Assembly: GCF_900114045.1 (NCBI RefSeq)
Contig: NZ_FORQ01000002.1
Span: 372,001-436,000 of the forward strand
Reading direction: 5' to 3'
Origin: Kaistella treverensis
GTDB taxonomy: Bacteria > Bacteroidota > Bacteroidia > Flavobacteriales > Weeksellaceae
DNA length: 64,000 bases
Shown here in pieces: positions 1 to 8,523 of the stretch (position 1 is its first letter; each line of letters starts with the position of its first letter). The notes beneath the pieces were generated by a model. That model had not been told where the DNA came from and made no database searches. It saw only the letters and a program-made list of their open reading frames with translations. The translations under genes and the position numbers were made by a program.

Positions 1-1913
1 CCAACACCCTGATAATCCACACGATAACCTTGGTTTTCTAATTGCGGAATAATATTTTTTCCGATCAAGCCGGTAACATTTGGCATGGTGTTGCTTTTTC
101 CCGCAAGTTTTACCGTTGGTTTAAACATTTTGCTGAGGTCCACTTTTTTGTCCACCAACATTTCCTGCTCAATATTTTGCGGCGTTTTCAGGAAGGTTTT
201 CCCTGCAATTTCTTTAAACACCGGCGCTGCAACAGTAGAGCCGTAAAAACCTTTTGAAGTATCGGGCTCGCTGACCATGACATAGCACGTATATTTCGGA
301 TTGTCGGACGGATAAAACCCTGCGAACGACGCTCTGTATTTCATTTTGCCAGGCAGCCAATATTCAAATCTTGCGGTTCCGGTTTTTCCGGCCATTTTTA
401 AATTGGGAGTGAAAATACTTTTTGCAGTCCCTTTTTCTACCGCTTTAGTAAGGGCGCTTGTCATCATTTCAATGGCATCTTTGGACGCCATTTTATTTAC
501 CATTACTTTGGGTTTCGCTTCATACAGTGTACGACCGTCTTTTAGAATTTTCTCTATAAAAAGAGGTTCTACCATTTTGCCCTTATTTGCAATTCCGTTA
601 TAAAAGGTGGTGAGTTGCAGTAAGTTAATATTAGTTGCATAGCCGAAAGAAATTGAAGCCAGTGCTCCGGGGCTCCACGTTTTACTCTTCGGAGTTATAA
701 TTCTTGGCTTTGTAATACCAGGAAGTTCAATATCCATCTTATCGAACAATTTCCATTTTCTCAAGTGATCTAAAAATACCTCTGGATTACTGCCGTAATA
801 CTGAGTAATGAGTTTGGCGGTGCCCACGTTGCTGGATTTTGCCAAGACATCTGAAATTTCATAAGTTCCGCCACCGTGACCATCTGATATTCTTTGTTTC
901 GCATAAGTCCAAACCCCGTTTCCGACATTTACAGTTGTATTTTCATCAATAAAACCATCATCCATCGCCGCCAGTAATGATATGGTTTTAAAAGTCGAGC
1001 CTGGTTCAATATTGTCTTTAATAGCGTAATTATAAGCATCAACATAAATTTCGGGTTCAGTCCGACGCAGATTTACCATTGCTTTTACCTTTCCCGTAGA
1101 GACCTCCATCACGATCACAGAACCGTGCTCAGCATCAAATTTTATTAATTGTTTTTCTAAAGCGGAATGCGCAATGTCCTGAATACGGATATCGATGGTG
1201 GTGTAAACGTCCTGTCCGTCTACAGGTTCTTTAACTTTCCAGTAATCAATAGGTTTCCATTGGCTGGAATTTACGCGCTGTTCAAGCCGGGTCCCGTCCG
1301 TTCCGGTAAGATATTTTGAAAAAGCGCCTTCCAGACCCGATTTTGCTGCGCCGTTGTCCATACCGATGGTTCCGGCACCGATTTGCGTGGTCGCTAGTTC
1401 ACGCTTATATTTTCGGTCAACGATAAATCCGCCACGGTTTTTACCTTTTTTAAATATGGGAAATTTGCGGATGCGGTCATAATCATCGAAATCCAAGCCT
1501 TTTACCAACGCATAGTATTGGTTTTGTGCGGCTTTTTGCTGATCGAAACGATCGCGGAAATAGCTTCTCGGTTTTCCGAACATCTTGGAAAGAGAATCGG
1601 TTAACGCACCGATGTTATTTGAATAAACAGTGTCTTTAATGATTTTAAAATCAAGGTAAACATCGTAACGCATTACCGTAGTTGCTAAAATTGAACCGTC
1701 TGACGCGAACAAATTTCCGCGCGCGGCCTGCAAAGTCGCTTCACGGTAATTATTGTTGATGTAATCGTCCTTGATTTCCTGAACATTAGAATTTTGTAAA
1801 ATCAAAATTCTGGCGAGAAAAACGACAAACAAAACAAAGGCAAACCCTGTAAAAAGGTAGCCCCAACGTAACGTTTTCGAACGTTTTTTTTCATATTCAT
1901 TTTGCACCGCCAT
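1..1913 (-). CDS. ftsI: Penicillin-binding protein 3 / FtsI, septal peptidoglycan transpeptidase (3' end beyond window)
   Basis: Class B transpeptidase that cross-links septal peptidoglycan in the periplasm, held by one N-terminal membrane segment (about residues 14-34). In the translation the acylated serine is in STFK (Ser306-Lys309), the second motif is SSN (360-362) and the third is KTGTA (Lys510), the full catalytic set. The last visible residues (MPNVTGLIGKNI...) look like the start of a C-terminal PASTA domain, and the reading frame is still open at base 1. The start was chosen as the ATG at 1911-1913 (MAVQNEYEKKR), which overlaps the end of ftsL by 17 bases, suggesting translational coupling. 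It is the last visible gene of the leftward mraZ-rsmH-ftsL-ftsI cluster. Confidence 0.95.
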   Translation of the reverse strand, partial: MAVQNEYEKKRSKTLRWGYLFTGFAFVLFVVFLARILILQNSNVQEIKDDYINNNYREATLQAARGNLFASDGSILATTVMRYDVYLDFKIIKDTVYSNNIGALTDSLSKMFGKPRSYFRDRFDQQKAAQNQYYALVKGLDFDDYDRIRKFPIFKKGKNRGGFIVDRKYKRELATTQIGAGTIGMDNGAAKSGLEGAFSKYLTGTDGTRLEQRVNSSQWKPIDYWKVKEPVDGQDVYTTIDIRIQDIAHSALEKQLIKFDAEHGSVIVMEVSTGKVKAMVNLRRTEPEIYVDAYNYAIKDNIEPGSTFKTISLLAAMDDGFIDENTTVNVGNGVWTYAKQRISDGHGGGTYEISDVLAKSSNVGTAKLITQYYGSNPEVFLDHLRKWKLFDKMDIELPGITKPRIITPKSKTWSPGALASISFGYATNINLLQLTTFYNGIANKGKMVEPLFIEKILKDGRTLYEAKPKVMVNKMASKDAIEMMTSALTKAVEKGTAKSIFTPNLKMAGKTGTARFEYWLPGKMKYRASFAGFYPSDNPKYTCYVMVSEPDTSKGFYGSTVAAPVFKEIAGKTFLKTPQNIEQEMLVDKKVDLSKMFKPTVKLAGKSNTMPNVTGLIGKNIIPQLENQGYRVDYQGV

Positions 1914-2262
1914 CTAAACTGTCTAGTTTTATCAATATTTTATGTGGATGATTTTCTAAGGACAACAGGGAGTCCTGCACCATTTCTTTACCTAATTCGG
2001 ATTCTAGTTTTACTTTTATTAACCGGCTTTGCGCGTACGCATTCCGGGATTTATATTCTTCGGTCTGTTCTTTTAACGCATTTACCTGCTCAATTTTCTG
2101 GCTGACCAGGTGATTGCTGTAAATCATGATCATAAGCAATACGAAAACAACGGCAAAATAGCGGTAGTGGATTTTTACCTCGTCGCGGTTCAGAAAATTT
2201 CCTTTCACAATGTCTATGAAAGTCAGTTTTTTCTGTGGGCGATATGTTGGTTTTTTTGCCAT
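1897..2262 (-). CDS. ftsL: FtsL-like divisome membrane protein
   Basis: Small 121-residue bitopic protein. It has a basic cytoplasmic N-terminus (about 1-33), one membrane segment (about 34-52) and a periplasmic part rich in Gln, Glu, Lys and Leu (about 55-105) with coiled-coil character. Its position between rsmH and ftsI is where ftsL always lies in the division cluster. FtsL sequences are poorly conserved, so the name rests mainly on size, topology and neighbours. The family scaffolds the FtsQLB complex, which activates FtsWI. Its stop codon overlaps the ftsI start. Confidence 0.8.
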   Translation of the reverse strand: MAKKPTYRPQKKLTFIDIVKGNFLNRDEVKIHYRYFAVVFVLLMIMIYSNHLVSQKIEQVNALKEQTEEYKSRNAYAQSRLIKVKLESELGKEMVQDSLLSLENHPHKILIKLDSLDGGAK

Positions 2263-2291
2263 TTAAAAATTCCGGGTTATTTCGTGCTTTT

Positions 2292-3185
2292 TTATAGTTT
2301 TATACCTGTTCTTAGTTTTGCGCTTCTTGCGCGCGAGTTTTCATCAATTTCTTCACTGCTCGGAATGGTCGCTTTGGTTTGCAGCAAATCAAAAGTTTTC
2401 GCAAAATTTCCATAAATATCGCGTTCAGGTTCTCCTTCGAACATTCCGTTTTTCAAAAATCTTTTTACCAATCGGTCTTCTAATGAATGATAAGAAATCA
2501 CCACCAAACGGCCGCCCGGTTTTAAAATACGGTGTGCCTGCAAAAGCATTTCTTTCAAAGCTGCCAGTTCCTGGTTTACTTCAATCCGGATTGCCTGAAA
2601 AATCTGGGCGTATACCTTATTTTGCTTAAACTGCGGGATATAGCTGAAAACTTTTTTTAATTCTTCCGTAGTTTCTATCGGTTTATTTTTTCGGGCCTGA
2701 ACGATTTCTCGCGCTAATTTCCGCGATTCGCGGATTTCACCATACTGAAAAAGGATATTCGCGATATCGTCTTCTTCATATTCATTAATGATTTTCTTGG
2801 CGTCTAAAAGCTGCATTACATTCATCCGCATATCCAGCGGCGCGTCACTTCTTGTCGAAAATCCACGGTCGGCTTCATCAAACTGATGAGAAGAAACACC
2901 CAAATCTGCCAAAACACCGTCCACCTGCGTAACTCCGTAGATAAATAGCGCATTTTCCAGAAACCGGAAATTTTGGTTGATCAGCGTAAAACGTTCATCT
3001 TCGATGGTGTTTTTCAGCGCGTCCAAATCCTGGTCGAAACTGTAGAGTTTCCCTTTTTCCGAAAGCCTGCTGAGAATTTCGCGGGAATGACCACCGCCGC
3101 CGAAAGTACAATCCACGTAGATACCATCGGGATTTGTTACCAAATCATCGACACTTTTTTTTAGCAAAACAGGATTGTGATACAT
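2292..3185 (-). CDS. rsmH: 16S rRNA (cytosine1402-N4)-methyltransferase RsmH (MraW)
   Basis: SAM-dependent methyltransferase that modifies C1402 in the decoding centre of 16S rRNA. The 297 residues fit the family length. The SAM-binding glycine loop is DCTFGGGGHS (residues 25-34), followed by the acidic ribose ligand in SFDQD (around 49-53). The family signatures ADLGVSSHQF (93-102) and ISYHSLEDR near the C-terminus are intact. It lies 36 bases after mraZ and 29 before ftsL on the same strand, the standard order of the mra/division cluster. Confidence 0.96.
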   Translation of the reverse strand: MYHNPVLLKKSVDDLVTNPDGIYVDCTFGGGGHSREILSRLSEKGKLYSFDQDLDALKNTIEDERFTLINQNFRFLENALFIYGVTQVDGVLADLGVSSHQFDEADRGFSTRSDAPLDMRMNVMQLLDAKKIINEYEEDDIANILFQYGEIRESRKLAREIVQARKNKPIETTEELKKVFSYIPQFKQNKVYAQIFQAIRIEVNQELAALKEMLLQAHRILKPGGRLVVISYHSLEDRLVKRFLKNGMFEGEPERDIYGNFAKTFDLLQTKATIPSSEEIDENSRARSAKLRTGIKL

Positions 3186-3221
3186 TATATTCAGGTTAAA
3201 TTCTCTTGATTTCCTTAGAAA

Positions 3222-3692
3222 TTACAGCGCTTCATCATCAAAGCTCAGGTTTCCCATCACTTCTTCGGCAAGGTTCGCAAAATTTTCTTCGGAGGTTGCG
3301 ATTACGTTTTCGTAGGCTTCTTTGTCCCAAATTTCCAAAAGCTCGCCAGCACTCGTAATTACGATTTCTTTTTTCAGATGAGCGAACTGTGTTAAATCTT
3401 TAGAAATTTGGAGGCGCCCTGCATTGTCCAGTTCTACCACTTTTACACCCGCGGTAAACTGGCGGATGAAGTCGGCATTTTTCTTGATAAACCGGTTGAG
3501 GCCGGTAAGTTTTTTCATCAGCCGGTCCCAAACCGTCATTGGATAAACCTCCAGACATGGCTGAAACACAGCACGTTTGATGACAAAGGAACCATCATCG
3601 AAATCTCCCATTTGCTTTACCAGCGCGGCAGGGAGTTTTAGCCGACCTTTGTCGTCTATTCTACATTCATATGTTCCGATGAAATTCTTCAT
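3222..3692 (-). CDS. mraZ: Transcriptional regulator MraZ
   Basis: DNA-binding repressor of the division and cell-wall cluster, made of two SpoVT-AbrB-like halves. The first half has the motif DDKGRLKLP (about residues 13-21) and the second has DNAGRLQIS (about 89-97). The chosen start is the ATG at 3690-3692, giving 156 residues, close to the family norm of about 150. A longer reading from a GTG at 3729-3731 is possible, but it would start inside the operator and upstream of the -7 promoter element, so I reject it. First gene of the leftward operon and probably autoregulated through the repeats just upstream. Confidence 0.95.
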   Translation of the reverse strand: MKNFIGTYECRIDDKGRLKLPAALVKQMGDFDDGSFVIKRAVFQPCLEVYPMTVWDRLMKKLTGLNRFIKKNADFIRQFTAGVKVVELDNAGRLQISKDLTQFAHLKKEIVITSAGELLEIWDKEAYENVIATSEENFANLAEEVMGNLSFDDEAL

Positions 3693-3698
3693 TTGGGA

Positions 3699-3706
3699 CA
3701 AATTTA
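3699..3706 (-). promoter_or_regulatory. Promoter -7 element of mraZ
   Basis: Read on the minus strand this is TAAATTTG, a perfect match to the Bacteroidota -7 consensus TAnnTTTG. Its last base is only six bases from the mraZ ATG, so the transcript would have almost no leader. The MraZ repeats sit about 20 bases upstream, where the -33 contact would lie. Confidence 0.7.
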
Positions 3707-3726
3707 TATAAAAATTTCTAAAAGCT

Positions 3727-3746
3727 CCCACTTTTACCCACTTTTT
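3727..3746 (-). promoter_or_regulatory. MraZ operator: two direct AAAGTGGG repeats
   Basis: On the minus strand the octamer AAAGTGGG occurs twice with an exact 10-base period, so both copies face the same side of the helix. MraZ proteins are known to bind tandem GTGG-type repeats upstream of mraZ. The repeats overlap the expected -33 region of the mraZ promoter, so bound MraZ should block RNA polymerase. That regulatory reading is inference from position. Confidence 0.75.
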
Positions 3747-3905
3747 GACTTAATGTTAATAAGTTTCTATTTTCGTGTTAAAACGCTGATTAAAAAGGAG
3801 TTATTCAAACCATAAAAATTACCCCTTTTAACGGCATATTTTTGATAAAAAAAATCTTAATTTTATTATTATAAAAAGGTAAATTATAATTTGGTGTTTA
3901 ATTTG

Positions 3906-3913
3906 TATTTTTG
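3906..3913 (+). promoter_or_regulatory. Promoter -7 element of the alpha/beta hydrolase gene
   Basis: TATTTTTG matches TAnnTTTG and lies 23 bases before the ATG at 3937. No clear TTTG is seen at the expected -33 spacing. The segment 3747-3905 between the MraZ operator and this element is AT-rich and otherwise featureless apart from runs of A and T. Confidence 0.55.
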
Positions 3914-3936
3914 CACACGCTCAATGCGTACACTCT

Positions 3937-4701
3937 ATGATATTTAAAACTAAAAAAGAAAAAAAATTCGCTTTTATTGAAGCTGGTGAAGGTGAACCTA
4001 TTATTCTGCTGCACGGATTAATGGGCGGTTTAAGCAATTTCGAAAAGACAGTAATGTTCTTTTCTGAGCGTGGTTACAAGGTTTTTGTTCCCGTGCTTCC
4101 GGTGTACGATTTGCCGGTGCTTAATACCAACTTAACCACAATAGCGAAATACGTTTCCAAGTTTATTGAAGAAAAAGTAGGGAAGCCGGCGGTAATTGTC
4201 GGAAATTCTATGGGTGGACATATTGGGCTGATCCTGACCTTAGCACGCCCGGATTTGGTGACGCATCTTGTGCTTACCGGAAGCTCCGGCCTTTACGAAC
4301 GCGCTTTTGGTGATAGTTTCCCGCGGAAAAGCGATAAAAACTACATCAGAAAGAAAACCGAAGAAGTTTTCTACGACCCGATTGTCGCAACCGATGAATT
4401 GGTGGATGAGGTTTTTGCGGTGGTGAATGACCGTATGAAAGGTATTAAAACCGTGATGCTTGCACGAAGTGCTATTAAGCACAACATGCTGAATGATTTA
4501 CCAAAAATCACCACACCGGTTTGCCTGATCTGGGGACGGCAGGATAATGTAACGCCGCCGGATGTTGCAATAGATATGAATAAATTTCTGCCAAATTCCG
4601 AACTCCACTGGATTGAAGAATGCGGGCACGCTGCAATGATGGAAAAGCCAGACAAGTTCAATGAAATATTGTACGAGTGGTTGCAGCGCAAGAAAATATA
4701 G
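3937..4701 (+). CDS. Alpha/beta hydrolase
   Basis: Cytoplasmic 254-residue alpha/beta-fold hydrolase. The oxyanion-hole HG follows the first strand (LLHG, about 24-27) and the nucleophile elbow is GNSMGG with Ser91. The likely acid is Asp203 (GRQDNVTPP) and the base is His231 (CGHAAMMEKP), so the triad is complete. The cap region (about 120-185) is lysine- and glutamate-rich with no signature that fixes the substrate. MhpC-, esterase- and haloperoxidase-like members share this layout. It starts a rightward run with engB and the GNAT gene, but the 53-base gap to engB does not prove an operon. Confidence 0.85.
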   Translation: MIFKTKKEKKFAFIEAGEGEPIILLHGLMGGLSNFEKTVMFFSERGYKVFVPVLPVYDLPVLNTNLTTIAKYVSKFIEEKVGKPAVIVGNSMGGHIGLILTLARPDLVTHLVLTGSSGLYERAFGDSFPRKSDKNYIRKKTEEVFYDPIVATDELVDEVFAVVNDRMKGIKTVMLARSAIKHNMLNDLPKITTPVCLIWGRQDNVTPPDVAIDMNKFLPNSELHWIEECGHAAMMEKPDKFNEILYEWLQRKKI

Positions 4702-4754
4702 TTTGATGGAAGTTCTACTTCCATTTTTTATTTCAGTTAATTAAATTTCAGAAC

Positions 4755-5378
4755 ATGGTTATCAAGACAGCAGAATTCGTAAAAAGCAGCGGCAAATGGC
4801 AGGAATGTCCCGAACCGACTTTACCGGAATATGCATTTATCGGCCGCTCCAACGTGGGAAAATCTTCACTGATCAACGCACTGATGAACCATAAAGATTT
4901 AGCAAAAACCTCCGGAACGCCGGGAAAAACGCAGCTTATCAATCATTTTATCATCAATGAAAAATGGTATTTAACAGATTTGCCGGGTTATGGTTACGCC
5001 AGAGTTTCTAAAACTTTGCGGAAAGATTTCGAAAATCTCATCATTAATTATATTCTGAACCGCAAAAATCTGGTGAACCTTTTCGTGCTCATCGATTCCC
5101 GACACACGCCACAAAAAATTGATATTGAATTTATTGAATATTGCGGCGAAAGTGGAATTCCGTTTTCTTTGGTTTTTACCAAAGCTGATAAATTGAAACC
5201 GAACGTGGTTCTTGCGAACGTGGAAAAATACAAACAGGAATTGCTGAAAACCTGGGAAGATCTGCCGGAAATTTATGTAACCTCCGCAGAAAAGAAAACG
5301 GGTGGCGATGAGATCCTGGCTTTCATTTCGAAAACCAACCAGTTTCTTCACGAAAATCATGTTAAATTCGATAATTAG
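4755..5378 (+). CDS. engB: Ribosome biogenesis GTPase EngB (YsxC / YihA)
   Basis: Small TRAFAC GTPase needed for assembly of the large ribosomal subunit. All G motifs are visible: the P-loop GRSNVGKSS (30-38), the switch I threonine region TSGTPGKTQ (52-60), DLPGYG (75-80), TKAD (142-145) and TSA (176-178). The 207 residues are the usual length. It is followed 15 bases later by the GNAT gene on the same strand. Confidence 0.96.
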   Translation: MVIKTAEFVKSSGKWQECPEPTLPEYAFIGRSNVGKSSLINALMNHKDLAKTSGTPGKTQLINHFIINEKWYLTDLPGYGYARVSKTLRKDFENLIINYILNRKNLVNLFVLIDSRHTPQKIDIEFIEYCGESGIPFSLVFTKADKLKPNVVLANVEKYKQELLKTWEDLPEIYVTSAEKKTGGDEILAFISKTNQFLHENHVKFDN

Positions 5379-5393
5379 CAGCTTTTAATTTTT

Positions 5394-5849
5394 ATGAAAT
5401 CTTACGCAGTCGTCTGGCAGGTAAAATCCTTCAGCGAACTTTCTACCCAAGAATTATATAAAATTTTGCAGGCAAGAATCGATGTTTTTGTGGTGGAACA
5501 AAACTGTCCTTACCCGGAAACCGATGGTTATGATGAAAAAGCACTTCACCTTTGGGCAGAAAAAAACGGTGAAATAGCGGCATATTGCCGAATTTTCGCA
5601 CCCGAAATTAAATACGAATTTGCCTCGATCGGGCGCGTTTTAACCAATCAAAATGTTCGCGGGCAAAATTTCGGTAAAGGTTTAATGAAAATCGCGCTGG
5701 ATATTATAGAAACCCGTTTTAAAACAAGCAAAATCCAGATTTCAGCGCAGGATTATCTTTTGAATTTCTATGCGGATTTCGGTTTTCAATCAACCGGAAA
5801 CTCTTATCTTGAAGACGATATTCCGCACACCGAAATGTTACGGTCTTAG
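5394..5849 (+). CDS. GNAT family N-acetyltransferase, ElaA-like
   Basis: 151 residues with a single GNAT fold. The N-terminal part (LQARIDVFVVEQNC...DGYDEKALH, about 26-53) is characteristic of the ElaA branch. The acetyl-CoA pyrophosphate loop is in GRVLTNQNVRGQNFGKGL (about 82-99), where the R/Q-x-x-G-x-G/A pattern is read as RGQNFGKG. The substrate is unknown in this branch. Fifteen bases separate it from engB, so the two are probably co-transcribed. Confidence 0.85.
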   Translation: MKSYAVVWQVKSFSELSTQELYKILQARIDVFVVEQNCPYPETDGYDEKALHLWAEKNGEIAAYCRIFAPEIKYEFASIGRVLTNQNVRGQNFGKGLMKIALDIIETRFKTSKIQISAQDYLLNFYADFGFQSTGNSYLEDDIPHTEMLRS

Positions 5850-5970
5850 AAAACGTAAAAATTTGCCTTTTTAACGCCGAAAAAATACAAACCGAAACTG
5901 CAGTTTTCCGGTTTTTTTGATGCTTTGAAGTAAAAGTTATTTCTTAAATTAGCACATTAAATAATATTAA

Positions 5971-8109
5971 ATGAAAAGAATTTTTTTACTGCTCACCTTT
6001 ATGCTGAGCTTTCTGCAACTGAAAGCAGATGAGGGAATGTGGCTTTTGACCATGATCAAAAGATTGAACGGTGTAGACCTTCAAAAACAAGGATTAAAAC
6101 TTACCGCAGAAGAAATATATTCTGTGAACAATTCCAGCTTAAAAGATGCTATTGTGCAGTTTGGCGGCGGCTGTACCGCAGAAATGGTTTCCAAAGAAGG
6201 TTTGCTTTTCACGAATCACCACTGTGGTTACGGAAATATCGCAGCACTTTCTACTCCGGAAAAAGACCATTTAACCAATGGTTTCTGGGCGATGAAAAGA
6301 AGCGAAGAACTTCCTGCAAAAGGTTTATCTGTACGCTTTCTGGTAAGAATGGACGATGTTTCCAAAAGAATCAACGCAAAACTGAACAACACCATGTCTG
6401 CAGATGAAAGAAAAAATATCATCGATGCAGAATACAAACTCATCCAGAACGAAAACTCTGAAAACGGAAAATATACCGTTGTAGTTCGGGATTTTTTCAA
6501 TGGTAATGAATTTTACTATTTTGTATACCAAGATTTTAAGGATGTAAGGTTGGTAGGAACTCCGCCAAATTCTTTAGGTAAATTCGGTGGCGATACCGAT
6601 AACTGGGAATGGCCAAGACATACCGTAGATTTCTCTGTCTTCCGTGTTTATGCTGATGCCAACAATAATCCAGCGGAATATTCGGCTACCAACGTGCCGA
6701 TGAAACCAAAACATTCGCTTCCTATTTCATTGAAGGGTTACAAACCTGGTGATTTCACCATGATTCTTGGTTTCCCGGGAAGAACCAACCGTTTTTTACC
6801 GTCTTTCGGTATTGAGCAAATGGTGAACAAAGATTATCCGGCTTGGGTAGAAGCTTCTAAAGTTGCCATGGATGTCATGAAAAAATACATGGACAAAGAC
6901 CAGGCGACTAAATTAGACTACGCTTCACAATACGCAAGTGTGGCAAACTATTGGAAAAACAGACAGGGAACCATCGATGCTGTCGAGAAAAACGGAACAG
7001 TTGCTGACAAGCAAAAATTGGAAGCTAAATTCCAGGCTTGGGCACTTTTACCTGCTAATGAAGAAATGTACGGAACAGTTCTTCAGGACTTGAAAAACAA
7101 TTACGCACAGTTTTCTAACAGAAATGTGGAGAGAAATTACGCGTCACAACTTCAGAGAAATGCAAAATACATCGGTATTGCATATCAGCTCGGTTCATTG
7201 TTGAAAACTTACGCAGATCAGGATGCAACGGCTCGTCTCGCGATGAAACCTAAAGTTGAAGATGCAATCAACAGATTTTACGACAAAATAAACGTAAAAC
7301 TGGAAGGCGAAATGCTGAACTCTATGGTGGGACTTTACCAGCAAAGAGTTACAAAAGAAGATTCTTCGCCAACACTTTTAGCTGCAGATGCTAAAAACCT
7401 TTCTACAATGGCTTATGCATCCATTTTCGCGACCAAAGAATCTGCAATGAACTTCTTAAACAATCCGGACAGACTGAAAATTGATGCAGATCCGTTATTG
7501 AAATTGGCTAACGGTTTTGTTAACGACCAGAAATTAGGTGCTGAAAAATATGCTAAAGTTGATGAAGCTTTTGCAAAAAATAACAGAATCTTCTTAGATG
7601 GTTTAAGAAAATCCCTTCCGGATCAAGCATTTTATCCGGACGCGAATTCTACAATGCGTTTAACTTACGGTTCTATCAGCACTTTGCCGGAAAGAGCAGA
7701 CCGCAACTACGCGGGTATTTCTGAAAAAAATAACTACTATACAGACATCAACGGAATGGTGGCGAAATACAAAAAAGGTGATGAAGAATTCGATTTGCCA
7801 CAGCGCTTTTTAGACTTGGTGAAAAAGAAAGATTTCGGCCAATATAAAGACAAAAAAGGATTTATGCCGGTAAACTTCCTGTCGGACAACGATATCACCG
7901 GAGGAAACTCAGGCTCACCGGTTCTTGATGGCGAAGGAAGATTGCTTGGTTTGGCTTTCGATGGAAACAGCGAAGCGTTAAGCGGCGATATTATCTTCGA
8001 TCCAAAATTGCAGAAAACCATCAGTGTTGATGTAAGAATGGTACTTTGGACCATTGAAAAATACGGAAACGCAGGTCATTTGATCAGTGAGATGGTATTG
8101 GTAAAATAA
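5971..8109 (+). CDS. S46 family dipeptidyl peptidase, DPP7-like
   Basis: Secreted or periplasmic serine exopeptidase that releases dipeptides from peptide N-termini, a family largely confined to Bacteroidota and Proteobacteria. A signal peptide covers about residues 1-19, with mature start near DEGMW. The trypsin-like triad can be read as His84 (TNHHCGYG), an aspartate in the DNWEWPRHTVDF block (probably Asp220) and Ser647 (GNSGSP). Gly665 in LAFDGNSEALSGD sits where DPP7 enzymes have glycine and DPP11 enzymes have arginine, so DPP7-type preference for hydrophobic P1 residues is more likely than Asp/Glu preference. The length of 712 residues is typical. A hairpin terminator follows. Confidence 0.93.
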   Translation: MKRIFLLLTFMLSFLQLKADEGMWLLTMIKRLNGVDLQKQGLKLTAEEIYSVNNSSLKDAIVQFGGGCTAEMVSKEGLLFTNHHCGYGNIAALSTPEKDHLTNGFWAMKRSEELPAKGLSVRFLVRMDDVSKRINAKLNNTMSADERKNIIDAEYKLIQNENSENGKYTVVVRDFFNGNEFYYFVYQDFKDVRLVGTPPNSLGKFGGDTDNWEWPRHTVDFSVFRVYADANNNPAEYSATNVPMKPKHSLPISLKGYKPGDFTMILGFPGRTNRFLPSFGIEQMVNKDYPAWVEASKVAMDVMKKYMDKDQATKLDYASQYASVANYWKNRQGTIDAVEKNGTVADKQKLEAKFQAWALLPANEEMYGTVLQDLKNNYAQFSNRNVERNYASQLQRNAKYIGIAYQLGSLLKTYADQDATARLAMKPKVEDAINRFYDKINVKLEGEMLNSMVGLYQQRVTKEDSSPTLLAADAKNLSTMAYASIFATKESAMNFLNNPDRLKIDADPLLKLANGFVNDQKLGAEKYAKVDEAFAKNNRIFLDGLRKSLPDQAFYPDANSTMRLTYGSISTLPERADRNYAGISEKNNYYTDINGMVAKYKKGDEEFDLPQRFLDLVKKKDFGQYKDKKGFMPVNFLSDNDITGGNSGSPVLDGEGRLLGLAFDGNSEALSGDIIFDPKLQKTISVDVRMVLWTIEKYGNAGHLISEMVLVK

Positions 8110-8135
8110 GAAAAGGTTTTCCTATAAATAAGAAG

Positions 8136-8163
8136 ACTGCTGAAATTTTTCAGCAGTTTTTTT
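8136..8163 (+). terminator. Rho-independent terminator after the S46 peptidase gene
   Basis: Ten-base-pair stem ACTGCTGAAA / TTTCAGCAGT with a two-base loop, followed by a run of T. Confidence 0.85.
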
Positions 8164-8222
8164 GTGCTTAAAAGCGGCATTTTTTTAATAATGATTAATG
8201 GTTAATTATTAATGAAAAATAT

Positions 8223-8384
8223 AAAACCAAAAAATCCCCTGCTTTATGGGCAAATTTTTCTAAACTTTAAAACCAAAAAATCTGGCACTTTAACGCGAAA
8301 TTTTAATATTGAAGAGATGAATGTTGACTGGTTTTTGAAGTATTAAAATCGAAAAAATTACCTGCTTTAAAGCCGAATTTTTTC
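8223..8384. repeat. Three degenerate ~40-base AT-rich repeat units
   Basis: Three units begin near 8223, 8269 and 8344. Each starts with AAAAYCRAAAAAAT, has a short core of the form CTGCTTTAnnGC or GCACTTTAACGC, and ends with a T-rich tail. Spacing is irregular (46 and 75 bases) and the copies are only partly similar. No open reading frame covers them. The rest of 8164-8439 is AT-rich and shows nothing else I can name. Confidence 0.5.
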
Positions 8385-8439
8385 AATTTTAAAAATAATA
8401 TTTCCAATGCAAAAATTGATTATTCGAAAACATTAAAAC

Positions 8440-8467
8440 AAAAAAATATGCCGCTGAAACGGCATAT
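8440..8467 (-). terminator. Terminator of the leftward ROK kinase gene
   Basis: Perfect stem ATATGCCG / CGGCATAT with a six-base loop. On the minus strand it is followed by a run of seven T. It lies about 55 bases beyond the ROK stop codon. Confidence 0.8.
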
Positions 8468-8523
8468 ATTTCAAATTTACAAAAAGCAAAAAAAAGGTCT
8501 TTTTGCAGCTAAAAAAGTAGTTA

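Noticed and set aside
3693-3731. GTG start giving a 169-residue MraZ
   Set aside because: Lies inside the MraZ repeats and upstream of the -7 element; the shorter form has the normal family N-terminus.
8223-8384. CRISPR-like array
   Set aside because: Units are imperfect, only three in number, unevenly spaced, and no cas gene is present.
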